Assembly (NCBI GenBank): GCA_002493945.1
Contig: DLAL01000062.1
Location: forward strand, 8,506-72,505
From: Porphyromonadaceae bacterium UBA7048
GTDB lineage: Bacteria; Bacteroidota; Bacteroidia; Bacteroidales; Muribaculaceae
Length of the DNA stretch: 64,000 nucleotides
Direction of reading: 5' to 3'
Numbering within the stretch: position 1 is the stretch's first letter; every line of letters starts with the position of its first letter. Positions 1 to 8,341 of the stretch are shown piece after piece. Below the pieces are notes generated by a model. That model was not told the DNA's origin, ran no database searches, and was given only the letters and a program-made list of their open reading frames with translations. A program made the translations under genes and the position numbers.

Positions 1-323
1 CGCCAGTCGCCTTTCTTCTCATGGTTGGTCTTGACCACTTCGCGCTCGGCGCAGTTCTTCACCAGCGTCAGAGCCTCGCCCAGGGCGGTGCATCCGCTTG
101 CGGTAAGCTTGGGCTCCTGAAACGACGACAGCTCTGTCAGAGGGATGTCCTGACGGGCCGAGCTGTTGAACGTGATGACGCTCAGGTAGGCCGTCTCGAG
201 AGCGTAGGGGTCGCTGCGGAGAGTCGACACGAGGGTCTGGAGACCATTGTTAACGGCTTCGATAGGTTCGCCGAACATGGAGCCCGACGTATCGAGGAGA
301 ATATATACGGGAAGTCGTCTCAT
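1..323 (-). CDS. VWA-domain protein, TerY-like (partial, C-terminus off the window)
   Basis: Minus-strand gene starting at ATG 321-323 and running off the left edge; 107 codons are visible. Residues 6-16 read VYILLDTSGSM, a textbook MIDAS metal site (D11, S13, S15), and the matching threonine follows in SGCTALGEAL near residue 79. This is the von Willebrand A fold of the TerY group, thought to act with TerD proteins in tellurite and stress responses, probably as a metal-dependent protein-binding module. It lies 29 nt downstream of a TerD gene on the same strand and is probably cotranscribed with it. Family placement is firm; the exact function is inference. Confidence 0.85.
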   Translation of the reverse strand, partial: MRRLPVYILLDTSGSMFGEPIEAVNNGLQTLVSTLRSDPYALETAYLSVITFNSSARQDIPLTELSSFQEPKLTASGCTALGEALTLVKNCAEREVVKTNHEKKGDW

Positions 324-352
324 ATCTGTTTCTTGAGTTTACTTGTAGAATA

Positions 353-1021
353 TTATGCTTTTTTTGCGTAGTTCGATGCTATGCGCTGCACGGTGATGCC
401 CACGAAAGGATCGTCGTAAGCGTCGCCTATGGCAGCGAATTTCCACTCGCCGTTGCGGCGGTAGAGCTTGCCCATGATTAGGGCCTTCATGCCGGCGTAC
501 TTTGACTCGGCGGCCACGTTGTACGAAGCGAATACCTCGTTGACGCGCTGGGGCGTTCCTTCGAACATGCGGATCGACGCATATGGAATCTGCGAGAAGT
601 CCTGCTGGCCGCACACGTTGAGGAAGAAGTAGATTTCCTGCACATCGGGGCTGACGCGGTTAAGGTCCACGGTGATGATTTCGTTGTCGAGGCCGTCGTC
701 GCCGCCCTCGTCACCCTTCAGGTCGTCGCCCGTGTGGTGGAGCGCGCCGTCGCGTGTGTCGAGTTTGCCGGCCGGGAGTCCGCACTTGGCCAGAAGTTCC
801 TTGCGGTAGAGAGGGGAGTAGATGTGGTCGCAGATATTGCCGTTGGTGTCGAATATCGCGCAGCTCAGGTCGAGGTCGACGTCCTCGGTCTTCTTGGAGA
901 GCCCGAGGAATCCGCGCTTCTCGATAGCGCCCCAGTTGCAGCCCACGCAGAAGTGGACGAGTTTCGAACCATTGTTCTTCTCAAGGTTGATTCGCTGACC
1001 TTTTTCGAGTCTTATTGCCAT
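353..1021 (-). CDS. TerD-family protein, long variant
   Basis: A 222-residue TerD-domain protein beginning MAIRLEKGQRINLEK, the usual N-terminal beta strand of the family. Residues 47-53 (DVDLDLS) supply the first calcium-binding loop; an acidic stretch DDLKGDEGGDDG with DNEIITVDL supplies the second. It is longer than the usual 190 residues because of an insertion around residues 73-92 containing RKELLAKCGLPAGKL. TerD proteins bind calcium and occur in tellurite-resistance and stress operons; the molecular role is still uncertain. It sits 6 nt downstream of a second TerD gene, which suggests one transcript. The divergence between the two argues for an old duplication. Confidence 0.9.
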   Translation of the reverse strand: MAIRLEKGQRINLEKNNGSKLVHFCVGCNWGAIEKRGFLGLSKKTEDVDLDLSCAIFDTNGNICDHIYSPLYRKELLAKCGLPAGKLDTRDGALHHTGDDLKGDEGGDDGLDNEIITVDLNRVSPDVQEIYFFLNVCGQQDFSQIPYASIRMFEGTPQRVNEVFASYNVAAESKYAGMKALIMGKLYRRNGEWKFAAIGDAYDDPFVGITVQRIASNYAKKA

Positions 1022-1027
1022 GACGGA

Positions 1028-1582
1028 TTATGCGTATTTGTTGACGAAGTATTCAAGACCGCCCTTGTAGCCGTTGCCCACGGCCTGGAATTTCCATTCG
1101 CCGTTCTTGCGGTACATACGGCCGAATTCGACAGCTGTCTCTACGGAGAAGTCCTCCTCGAGGTCGTAGCGTGCTATCTCTTCGTTGGTGTCGGTGTTGT
1201 ATATGCGGATGAAGCTGTTGCGGACCTGTCCGAAGTTCTGACGGCGGTTCTCGGCGTCGTGGATGGTCACGGTGAAGAGTATCTCGCTGATGCGCGGGTC
1301 GAGTTTCGACAGGTCCACGCTCAGAGTCTCGTCGTCGCCGTCGCTGTTGCCGCCGGTGAGGTCATCGCCTGACGACTTCACGGCGCCGTCGGGCGACTCG
1401 GGATTGTTGTAGAACACGAAGAACTCGTCAGCGGGAATCTTGCCGTTCTCGCCGAGCATGAAAGCCGAGGCGTCGAGATCGAAGTCGAAGCCCGTGCTGT
1501 CATTGGGGTCCCATCCGAGGCCGACGCTCACGCGCTGGAGTCCCAGGCTCACGCGTCCGCCTTTTTGAAGATTGATTGCCAT
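1028..1582 (-). CDS. TerD-family calcium-binding stress protein
   Basis: A 184-residue canonical TerD protein. It has the N-terminal MAINLQKGGRVSL strand, the calcium loop GFDFDLDASAF at residues 31-41, and the second acidic loop GGNSDGDDETLSVDLSKLD. The C-terminus ends with the family's FGRMYRKNGEWKFQAVGNGY signature. It is the first gene of the minus-strand Ter cluster (TerD, TerD, VWA protein), and a -7 box lies about 55 nt upstream of its ATG. Family role: tellurite and envelope-stress tolerance, also found in phage-defence-linked Ter modules. Which of these applies here cannot be told from this fragment. Confidence 0.93.
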   Translation of the reverse strand: MAINLQKGGRVSLGLQRVSVGLGWDPNDSTGFDFDLDASAFMLGENGKIPADEFFVFYNNPESPDGAVKSSGDDLTGGNSDGDDETLSVDLSKLDPRISEILFTVTIHDAENRRQNFGQVRNSFIRIYNTDTNEEIARYDLEEDFSVETAVEFGRMYRKNGEWKFQAVGNGYKGGLEYFVNKYA

Positions 1583-1636
1583 AATATTAGAGTTAGAGGT
1601 TGTTTCTCTTGTTTCTTATTTTTATGTTGATTGTTG

Positions 1637-1644
1637 CAAAGGTA
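1637..1644 (-). promoter_or_regulatory. -7 box for the TerD operon
   Basis: CAAAGGTA on the plus strand reads TACCTTTG on the minus strand, matching TAnnTTTG. No clean -33 TTTG is found at 19-21 nt; the sequence there is TTTTAT. It lies 55 nt before the first TerD start codon. Confidence 0.55.
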
Positions 1645-1804
1645 AACAAAAAATTCGGAAATAAAAGCGCTGTGTCAAAAAAAATAAGCCTCCGCCCGCA
1701 AGTCATGCTGATGCCTGTACGGCGATGTGATGAAATATCGGCATAAATTGGCAGGGGCAGCGAAAATAATGCTCCTTTATAGCAGAAATGTGCCCGAGAT
1801 TGTT

Positions 1805-1812
1805 TAATTTTG
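1805..1812 (+). promoter_or_regulatory. -7 box for the DPP-IV-like operon
   Basis: TAATTTTG matches the Bacteroidetes -7 box, though the -33 element is weak. It rules out the TTG at 1810 as a start codon, because that codon overlaps the box, and so supports initiation at ATG 1837 with a leader of about 18 nt. Confidence 0.5.
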
Positions 1813-1836
1813 TGGAATAATCCGAAAGATGATCTG

Positions 1837-4050
1837 ATGAAAATCCAATATACCTTTGCAATCCTGTTTCTCGTTTCCTGCTCTACTGCTTCGGCCGCTA
1901 TCGGCGCTCAGCGCAGTCAGGCCGTGAAGGACCTTGCCGAGTACTGTGCTCCGGCTGCCACACCTGACCGCAGCAGTATCGTGTTCATGCCCGACGGCGC
2001 AAGCTATGTCGAGCGCACCGCCGACGGCCGCGGCCTGATGGTGAAGGACCTGGCCGCGGGCAAGGATGTCGAGAAAATATTCGATACGGGCCATACACGC
2101 GAGACCTCCATCACCGACTTCGAGGGCTACCGCCTCAGTCCCGACGCCTCGAAGATACTGCTGTGGCGCGAGTCTAAGCCCGTCTACCGCCGCTCGTTCA
2201 CTGCCGAGTACTACGTCTATGAGGTGCGCTCGCGCCTGCTGCGGCCGCTCTCCAAGGAGCATCAGCGCCAGCAGGAGCCGGTGTTCTCGCCCGACTCGCG
2301 CATGGTGGCCTTCGTGGTTGACAACAATATCTACGCCGCCAAGCTCGACTACGGCACCGAAGTGGCTGTCACCGACGACGGCTGTGCCGGACGCATCATC
2401 AACGGCGCCACCGACTGGACCTACGAGGAGGAGTTCAGCGTCACTTCGCTCATGGCATGGGCGCCTGACAACAGCACCCTCTGCTACGTGCGCTTCGACG
2501 AGAGCGAGGTGCCGATGTACACCATGCCCGTGTATGCCGGCACGTGCATGCCGCAGGAGCAGTACGAGTATTATCCCGGCGTGATGTCGTACAAATATCC
2601 CGTGGCCGGACAGCCCAATTCGTCCGTGTCGCTCCACAGCTACGACGTGCAGACGCGCAAGACCAAGCGCCTCGACATACCCGGCTCCGCCGCTTACTAT
2701 ATCCCGCGCATAGCCTATGGCGCCGAGCCCACGCAGCTGATGGTGTCGACCCTCAACCGCGACCAGAACCGCTTCGAACTCTTCGTGGCCAATCCGCAGT
2801 CGACCGTGGCGCGGTCGGTCTACACCGATGAGTCGAAGGCGTGGATTGATACCGAGGTATATTCGACCCTGTCGTACAACAAGACCGGATTCGTGGTGGC
2901 GTCGTCGCGCAGCGGCTACACGCGCTACAGCCAGTATACCTACGCAGGCTCGAAGGTGCTCGACATATCGCAGCCCGACTGCGACGCCACCGACTACTAC
3001 GGCAGCGACGCCGCCGGCAACCACTACTGGCAGGCCGCCGCTCCGCGCCCCATGGACCGCACTGTCTACCGCATCGACCGCAAGGGAGTCCGCACGGCCG
3101 TCAGCACAGAGAGCGGCACGTCGTCGGCAGTATTCGCGCCGCAGTGCGCGGCCATGCTGCTGACCCATAGCTCGGTAGACAAAGTGCCCGTCACCACCCT
3201 CTGCAAGGCCGACGGCAAGACCATCCGCACCGTGGTCGACAATAAGAAACTTGCCGACCATGTGGCCTCCCTGCCGCGCGTGACCAAGGAATTCGTCAAG
3301 GTGCCCGGCGACGGCGGACTCGAGTTCAACGGCTACATCGTCAAGCCTGCCGACTTCGACCCCTCGCGCCGCTATCCGGTCATCATGAGCCAGTACAGCG
3401 GCCCCGGTTCGCAGCAGGTGCTCGACCGCTGGACTCTCGACTGGGAGCAGTACTTCGCGGCCAAAGGCTTTATCGTCGTATGCGTCGACGGACGCGGCAC
3501 GGGCGGACGCGGCACCGACTTCCGCTATGCAGTGTACAAGAACCTCGGCCACTACGAGACCATCGACCAGCTCGCCGCTGCGCGCTATGCCGCATCGCTT
3601 CCCTACGCCGACCCCTCGCGCATAGGCATATACGGCTGGAGCTACGGCGGCTATCAGTCGCTCATGTGCGCTTCGGCCGACGGCAGCCCCTATGCCGCCG
3701 CCGTGGCTGTGGCTCCCGTCACCGACTGGCGCTTCTACGACACCGTCTACACCGAGCGCTACATGCTCACCCCCCAGCAGAACGAGCAGGGCTACAATGA
3801 TGCATCCGCGCTCAACCGCGCCCTCCATCTGGCGTGCCCGCTTCTGATTATGTACGGCACGGCCGACGACAACGTCCATCCTGCCAACTCTCTCCAGTAT
3901 GTCTCCACGCTTCAGAGCGCCGGCATACTCTGCGACATGCTCGTATTCCCGCAGATGAATCACTCCATCAACGGCTGCAACGCACGTCAGGCTGTCTATG
4001 GCCGTATGTTCAATTTCTTCGCCGATAAACTGAAAAACACACAGAAATGA
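1837..4050 (+). CDS. Prolyl oligopeptidase-family S9 (DPP-IV-like) serine peptidase, secreted
   Basis: A 737-residue protein starting at ATG 1837 (MKIQYTFAILFLVSCSTASA, a signal peptide). The N-terminal half carries beta-propeller repeats of the DPP-IV N-terminal type (YRLSPDASKILLW, PVFSPDSRMVAFV, WTYEEEF). The C-terminal alpha/beta hydrolase has the nucleophile motif GWSYGGY (Ser602), the acid in GTADDNVH (Asp677 or 678) and His709 in MNHSIN. Such enzymes remove dipeptides ending in proline or alanine from peptides, probably in the periplasm. The stop overlaps the next start by 4 nt, so it leads an operon with a membrane protein and miaA. The family is clear; the exact substrate is not. Confidence 0.93.
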   Translation: MKIQYTFAILFLVSCSTASAAIGAQRSQAVKDLAEYCAPAATPDRSSIVFMPDGASYVERTADGRGLMVKDLAAGKDVEKIFDTGHTRETSITDFEGYRLSPDASKILLWRESKPVYRRSFTAEYYVYEVRSRLLRPLSKEHQRQQEPVFSPDSRMVAFVVDNNIYAAKLDYGTEVAVTDDGCAGRIINGATDWTYEEEFSVTSLMAWAPDNSTLCYVRFDESEVPMYTMPVYAGTCMPQEQYEYYPGVMSYKYPVAGQPNSSVSLHSYDVQTRKTKRLDIPGSAAYYIPRIAYGAEPTQLMVSTLNRDQNRFELFVANPQSTVARSVYTDESKAWIDTEVYSTLSYNKTGFVVASSRSGYTRYSQYTYAGSKVLDISQPDCDATDYYGSDAAGNHYWQAAAPRPMDRTVYRIDRKGVRTAVSTESGTSSAVFAPQCAAMLLTHSSVDKVPVTTLCKADGKTIRTVVDNKKLADHVASLPRVTKEFVKVPGDGGLEFNGYIVKPADFDPSRRYPVIMSQYSGPGSQQVLDRWTLDWEQYFAAKGFIVVCVDGRGTGGRGTDFRYAVYKNLGHYETIDQLAAARYAASLPYADPSRIGIYGWSYGGYQSLMCASADGSPYAAAVAVAPVTDWRFYDTVYTERYMLTPQQNEQGYNDASALNRALHLACPLLIMYGTADDNVHPANSLQYVSTLQSAGILCDMLVFPQMNHSINGCNARQAVYGRMFNFFADKLKNTQK

Positions 4051-5393
4051 CAGATACGAACAAGGACGGGATGGGCGAACTCGCCCGTATCGAATACGTG
4101 CTCCGCGGACTGTGGCTCAACTGGGCCGCGGCTTTCGGTGCCATAACGCTGCCTCTGCTGATGGGCCTCTTCGTTCCGCGCATATGGCTGCCCTTCATAT
4201 GCCTGATCGCCGGCTACTTCATCTCAGCCAAGATGCGCAGAGACATCTCGTCGGGCATCAGCTCTTGCTCTATCCTGATGCGTGTGGCTGCCCGTGTGCT
4301 TCTGCTCTCGGCTGCCGCCATGTTTGTGGTGGTCATCCTGTGCACGGACTGGCTCGTCCCGACCGTCATCCATCTCGACCTGTACAACAGCGAGATACCC
4401 TTCGTCACCTGTCTGGTCATATTCCCCATCGTGGCCCTGTGCAGCTCCCTGTCGCTCCTCTTCGGCCTCGGCACCCGCGGCGCACGCGACTCACAGCGCC
4501 GCAACGGACTCTATGCCGGCGACAGCATCGTGGCCACGCTCTACTACCGCGACTCCAAGTATCAGCTCACCGTCCTCCTATTCCTCTCGCTCTCGCTCGG
4601 CGCAGTAGAGTACTGGTACTATTTCGCACGCTACATCAACACCGACCTCAATAATCCCGACCGGTTCTTCTTCAACTATCTGCCTATCACCGTCTACGTC
4701 CTGTCGCTCCTCTTCATGACGGCGCGCTACCGATCGCTGATGGCCATCTACACCTCCTTCGAGGCTCTCAATCCGTCGCATGTGGGATCGACCATCGTAC
4801 GTTTCCTCATATTCCGCGACAACGACCTGCTGCTCCGTCAGCTCGAATCCGGTCTGTGGGACACTCCGGCCGAGACTGTCGTAGGCCGCTGCCGCGCTGT
4901 GCCCGAGCATCAGGCCGAGCAGCTCTTCCATGACATCACAGGCATAGAAAACGCCACATTCCGCTACTGCTACACCAATGACGGCTTCGCACGCGGCTCC
5001 AATATGGTTCACTATGCCGTGTTCACGGTCGACAAGGACATCCCGGCATCGCTGTCGGAGAACTGTACCTTCTTCAACGCGTATATGCTCGACTCGGCTC
5101 TGAGATTCAATTCGCTGTCGCCCACGCTGGCCAACGAGCTCTACCGCATCCACACCATCACCATGGCATGGAAGACCTACGACCGCCGCGGACGCCGCCT
5201 CTATCCGGTCAAAAACTACCGCCCGACATTCCGCTTCGCCGACCTCTCGCACTGGAAGGTGGACTACGACGACGCATCATGGTTCGACGTGGCAGCCAAC
5301 AATGAGGACCGCCCCTTCTTCCACACACGTCGTCTCTGGAACCGCATCACGGGCATCTTCACCCGGAGCGAAAAGACCGAAACCGACCGATGA
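4047..5393 (+). CDS. Integral membrane protein of unknown function
   Basis: A 448-residue protein I do not recognise. It overlaps the peptidase stop and the miaA start by 4 nt each (ATGA), so it is translationally coupled to both. The first half has about six hydrophobic segments, near residues 22-52, 78-103, 117-142, 172-192 and 208-228. The second half is soluble and polar, includes a stretch FRYCYTNDGFARGSNMVHYAVFTVDKD, and ends with Arg/Asp-rich sequence. No catalytic motif is apparent. The layout suggests a membrane-anchored protein with a large cytoplasmic or periplasmic domain. Its tight packing is the only clue to function. Confidence 0.85.
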   Translation: MTDTNKDGMGELARIEYVLRGLWLNWAAAFGAITLPLLMGLFVPRIWLPFICLIAGYFISAKMRRDISSGISSCSILMRVAARVLLLSAAAMFVVVILCTDWLVPTVIHLDLYNSEIPFVTCLVIFPIVALCSSLSLLFGLGTRGARDSQRRNGLYAGDSIVATLYYRDSKYQLTVLLFLSLSLGAVEYWYYFARYINTDLNNPDRFFFNYLPITVYVLSLLFMTARYRSLMAIYTSFEALNPSHVGSTIVRFLIFRDNDLLLRQLESGLWDTPAETVVGRCRAVPEHQAEQLFHDITGIENATFRYCYTNDGFARGSNMVHYAVFTVDKDIPASLSENCTFFNAYMLDSALRFNSLSPTLANELYRIHTITMAWKTYDRRGRRLYPVKNYRPTFRFADLSHWKVDYDDASWFDVAANNEDRPFFHTRRLWNRITGIFTRSEKTETDR

Positions 5394-6331
5394 TGTCAGC
5401 CTTCAGTCCCGATACGCTGCCTGTCATAGCTGTCGTCGGTCCTACGGCCTGCGGCAAGACACGGCGCGGTGTGGCCATGGCCCGTCACTTCGGAGGCGAG
5501 ATAGTCAGCGCCGACTCACGGCAGGTGTACACCGGCATGGACGTGGGCACGGGCAAGGACCTGGCCGACTACGGCGACGTGCCCTATCATCTGATTGACG
5601 TTGCTCCGGCAGGGACGAAGTATAATCTCTACAAATATCTCCGCGACGCCCGTCGCGCCGTCGCCGACATACGCGCGCGCCACCGCCTCCCAGTCGTCGT
5701 GGGCGGTACGGGCATGTACGTCGAGAATCTGCTTAAAGGCACCGTTCTGCCCGAGGTGCCCGAGAATCCGGAGCTGCGCCGCAGTCTCGAGGGGCTGTCG
5801 CTCGACGAGCTTGCTGCGATTCTCGCGCGGACCAAGTCGCTGCACAACACCACCGACATCGACACCGTCCAGCGTGCCGTCCGTGCCATCGAGATAGAGC
5901 AGTTCTATCTCGACAATCCCGAGGCCGCCGAGGCTGCCCGGGCACCGCAGACGCCCCTCGACGCCTTGATTGTCTGTGTGGACATCCCCCGTGAAGAGCG
6001 CCGCCGTCTCATCTCGGAGCGTATGCGCCGCCGCTTCGACAGCGAGAACATGCTCGACGAAGTGCGCCGGCTCATCGACAGCGGTGTCGATCCCGAAGCC
6101 CTTATTTACTACGGACTTGAGTACAAATTCCTCACCCTTCACCTGCTCGGCCGCCTTTCGCGCGCGGAGATGGAGGAGCAGCTCGAGACTGCCATCCATC
6201 AGTTCGCCAAGCGGCAGATGACATGGTTCCGCGGCATGGAGCGCCGCGGATTCACCCTCCACAATATCTCCTGGAATCTCAGTGACGACGACTTCATAGC
6301 CGAGGTCGAGCGACTGCTGGCAAATGCCTGA
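5390..6331 (+). CDS. miaA: tRNA dimethylallyltransferase
   Basis: MiaA transfers the dimethylallyl group of DMAPP to N6 of A37 in tRNAs reading UNN codons. The 313-residue product has the P-loop GPTACGKT at residues 17-24, the DSRQVYTGMDVGTGK region that contacts tRNA and substrate, GGTGMYVENLLKG, and the C-terminal QFAKRQMTWFRGM signature. Length is normal for the family. The first ATG overlaps the upstream stop codon by 4 nt; a second ATG one codon later is also possible. The gene ends 3 nt before the next start, which indicates a continuous operon. Confidence 0.97.
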   Translation: MMSAFSPDTLPVIAVVGPTACGKTRRGVAMARHFGGEIVSADSRQVYTGMDVGTGKDLADYGDVPYHLIDVAPAGTKYNLYKYLRDARRAVADIRARHRLPVVVGGTGMYVENLLKGTVLPEVPENPELRRSLEGLSLDELAAILARTKSLHNTTDIDTVQRAVRAIEIEQFYLDNPEAAEAARAPQTPLDALIVCVDIPREERRRLISERMRRRFDSENMLDEVRRLIDSGVDPEALIYYGLEYKFLTLHLLGRLSRAEMEEQLETAIHQFAKRQMTWFRGMERRGFTLHNISWNLSDDDFIAEVERLLANA

Positions 6332-6334
6332 CCG

Positions 6335-7261
6335 ATGGGGTGGTTCACGGAGATACGTCGGTTGTTCGCTTTGCCGCTACTTCTTTGCGCTGTCGGCGCT
6401 GTAGCAGCGGCTCCCGAGGGCGCCATGCTTCCGGCTCCGCTGCACACGGTCGAGTACGACCTGCGCCTGCGTCCGTCGGCCAACCGCGAGGCGCGTGTCA
6501 CCGTCTTCTGGAATTTCCGTGATTCATCCGACTACACGGCCGTTACATACCGCATCCCGCCATTGGCGGCCTCTGCCGCCGCTTCAGGCTTCGACTGCCG
6601 CTACGAAGTGCGGCGCGTCACGGCAGGCAGCGACAGCATCGTCGGCAGCGGCACCTTCACCGCCTCGTACTCCGACGGCTCCGAAATCGGCTTCTCGGCC
6701 ATACTCCGTGCCGACGCCGTTTCGGCAGGCATGGCCTTCGGCACCGACCGCGTCACGCACACCGTGGCCGTTCCCTTCGATATGCGCACACCGGGTCTTA
6801 TCGGCTATACCTCCACCGTCGAGCTGCGCGAACTCCGCAACGACGTGTACTACACCACCGTGCCGCAGCCTGAGTACACGCCCTTCGCCGGCACTGATTC
6901 CCTGATGCGCCACCTCGAGGCCTCCGTCGACGGTGTCGAAGGTCTGTGGCAATACCTCGACCGAGACACCGACCCGGCTCTTGCCGTGCCTGCTGCGCGC
7001 TATCGCTTCGCCACCGTCGCCGAAGACGGCGGCACCTACGCCATAGTCCTTCTTGACCCCGTCGGACAATTCGCCCCCTTGCAGATAAAGGGACGACTCA
7101 CACCCACCCCCTTTCAGGGGCACTACAATCTATATTGGCTCGACGCCGCCGGTCTCCCCGTCGATGCCGAGAACAGCGCTACCCTCGAGCTGCAGGGCAC
7201 CGTCCTCCGCCTCAGCTTCCCCCTCCTCAAGTCCACCCTGCGGTATATGAGGGAGAAGTGA
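6335..7261 (+). CDS. Secreted protein of unknown function
   Basis: A 308-residue product with an N-terminal signal peptide (LFALPLLLCAVGAVAAA). It is rich in alternating hydrophobic and polar residues typical of beta-strand proteins (YDLRLRPSANREARVTVFWNF, RYEVRRVTAG). No lipobox is present. I do not recognise the family and see no catalytic motif. It starts 3 nt after miaA and is the last gene of the operon, so it is probably coexpressed with the peptidase and the membrane protein. A periplasmic or outer-surface beta-sandwich is plausible but unproven. Confidence 0.8.
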   Translation: MGWFTEIRRLFALPLLLCAVGAVAAAPEGAMLPAPLHTVEYDLRLRPSANREARVTVFWNFRDSSDYTAVTYRIPPLAASAAASGFDCRYEVRRVTAGSDSIVGSGTFTASYSDGSEIGFSAILRADAVSAGMAFGTDRVTHTVAVPFDMRTPGLIGYTSTVELRELRNDVYYTTVPQPEYTPFAGTDSLMRHLEASVDGVEGLWQYLDRDTDPALAVPAARYRFATVAEDGGTYAIVLLDPVGQFAPLQIKGRLTPTPFQGHYNLYWLDAAGLPVDAENSATLELQGTVLRLSFPLLKSTLRYMREK

Positions 7262-7299
7262 CATTCCGATATTATTATTCGATAAATTATTTGGATTAA

Positions 7300-8053
7300 A
7301 TGGCAATTATACCTAAATATAATCTATACATCGATGAATGTGGAGACCATTGTCTTGTGTCCTATGACAGGAACTTTCCGATATTCACACTTTGCGGAAT
7401 ATTGGTGCCGGTTAAAAGGATTAATGTATTTCAAGAGGCTGTGGACAATCTCAAGATGGAATTTTGGCAGACGACGGATGTAATACTTCATTCCAGGGAT
7501 ATCAGGAAATGCGAAAAGCAGTTTAAGGTTTTGTTTGATAATGAAATAAAGCAACGCTTTTATTCAAGGGTGGATGAACTGTTGGGAATGCGGGAGCTTT
7601 ATGTGATAGTCTGTTGTTCAGTGCTGAAGGAGGACTGTATAGAAAAACATGGCGTTAATGCGGACGTCTATGGAACGGCTTTAAAATATGTGTTGCAACG
7701 TAGTATCTTTTGTGTAGATGATATTGATAGAAATGGTGGTAAAATCAATATTATAGTGGAGAAACGAGGCAAACGGGAAGATGCTGCGTTGACGGCATAT
7801 TATAATAGGCTGAGAGTAACCGGAATGCATTATGTAAGTCGCGAGAGGCTTGCGGCTCATATTGAACATTTCGGGTTCAGAGATAAAAAAAGAGAATGTG
7901 TTCGGGCTACAGATTGCGGATTTGATAGCATATCCGATTTCTCGCTATGTGCTTGCTCCTGAAGAATTTAATCCTGCGTTTGAGATTGTACGTCCGAATA
8001 TCTTTGTCGCAGACGGGAATTTGTTGGGATTGAAGATTTTTCCGGATAAATGA
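7300..8053 (+). pseudogene. DUF3800-family protein, frameshifted at a run of seven A
   Basis: The open frame 7300-7962 (220 codons) begins MAIIPKYNLYIDECGD, the N-terminal acidic motif of DUF3800 proteins, a family with an RNase H-like fold often carried on mobile elements. After residue 197 the frame loses the family pattern. The family's C-terminal motif FGLQIADLIAYPISRYV continues in the +1 frame up to TGA 8051-8053. The switch point is the A7 run at about 7886-7892: deleting one A restores ...RDKKENVFGLQIADLIAYP. The gene is AT-rich compared with its neighbours, consistent with acquisition. It may be a decayed gene, a sequencing or assembly error, or rescued by slippage on the A-run. Confidence 0.8.
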
Positions 8054-8160
8054 AAAAAGAGTTCTCATCTGAGAACTCTTTCCGACCGGGGATACCCCAG
8101 CCCCTAAAATCGTTGCTATCGCACTCGAAGTATTTCTTTGAGGGGAAACTACCCGTTTAG
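8054..8160 (-). ncRNA. Candidate small RNA of about 105 nt
   Basis: A complete transcription unit without a coding frame. It has a well-matched promoter at 8166-8196, about 105 nt of non-coding sequence, then a 12-bp hairpin (8056-8081) followed by a T-run on the minus strand. Inside, CCCCU can pair with AGGGG across a loop of about 30 nt, and outer ACGGG/CCCGGU segments can close a rod. Size and rod shape recall 6S-like RNAs, but I cannot confirm the identity. It lies between the DUF3800 remnant and the small lipoprotein gene. Confidence 0.5.
8056..8081. terminator. Bidirectional intrinsic terminator
   Basis: AAAGAGTTCTCA pairs perfectly with TGAGAACTCTTT around a TC loop. The minus-strand reading is followed by TTTTTTCA. 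It serves the candidate minus-strand RNA and can also end the DUF3800 transcript. Confidence 0.75.
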
Positions 8161-8165
8161 TAATG

Positions 8166-8196
8166 CAAAGTTAGTAAATAATACATTACTATCAAA
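8166..8196 (-). promoter_or_regulatory. Promoter of the candidate small RNA
   Basis: On the minus strand there is TTTG (plus 8193-8196), a 19-nt spacer, then TAACTTTG (plus 8166-8173), an exact match to the Bacteroidetes consensus. The nearest downstream gene on this strand is far away (the Ter region), so it most likely serves the short RNA. Confidence 0.7.
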
Positions 8197-8244
8197 AATA
8201 TAACGATATTTTCCGCAAAAAAGATTTACTCCCCAGCTCCCTAC

Positions 8245-8286
8245 AAAAAATTAAGGGGTCATTCGCATCGGCGAACGACCTCTTTA
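8245..8286 (-). terminator. Terminator of the small lipoprotein gene
   Basis: On the minus strand AAGAGGTCGTTCGC pairs with GCGAATGACCCCTT (one mismatch, one G-U) around CGAT, followed by a T6 run at plus 8245-8250. Confidence 0.75.
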
Positions 8287-8297
8287 GCTTCTAATAG

Positions 8298-8321
8298 AAT
8301 GTTCCCTGTGGAGGGAACATT
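8298..8321 (-). other. Perfect 10-bp hairpin in the lipoprotein 3' UTR
   Basis: AATGTTCCCT pairs with AGGGAACATT around GTGG, 20 nt past the lipoprotein stop and before the T-run terminator. It has no T-tract of its own, so it may be a 3' stability structure. Confidence 0.55.
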
Positions 8322-8341
8322 ATGTCAGTGTTGTCGGCTGA

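Noticed and set aside
1810..1836. TTG start giving a 9-residue extension to the DPP-IV-like protein
   Set aside because: The TTG lies inside the -7 promoter box, and the signal peptide begins at ATG 1837.
1804..3963. 719-codon open frame on the minus strand
   Set aside because: Shadow of the DPP-IV-like gene; His/Val/Ala-rich translation with no domain, a by-product of GC-rich codons.
8054..8160. Firm assignment of the candidate small RNA as 6S RNA
   Set aside because: Size and rod shape fit, but I cannot verify the central bubble or conserved bases without a covariance search.
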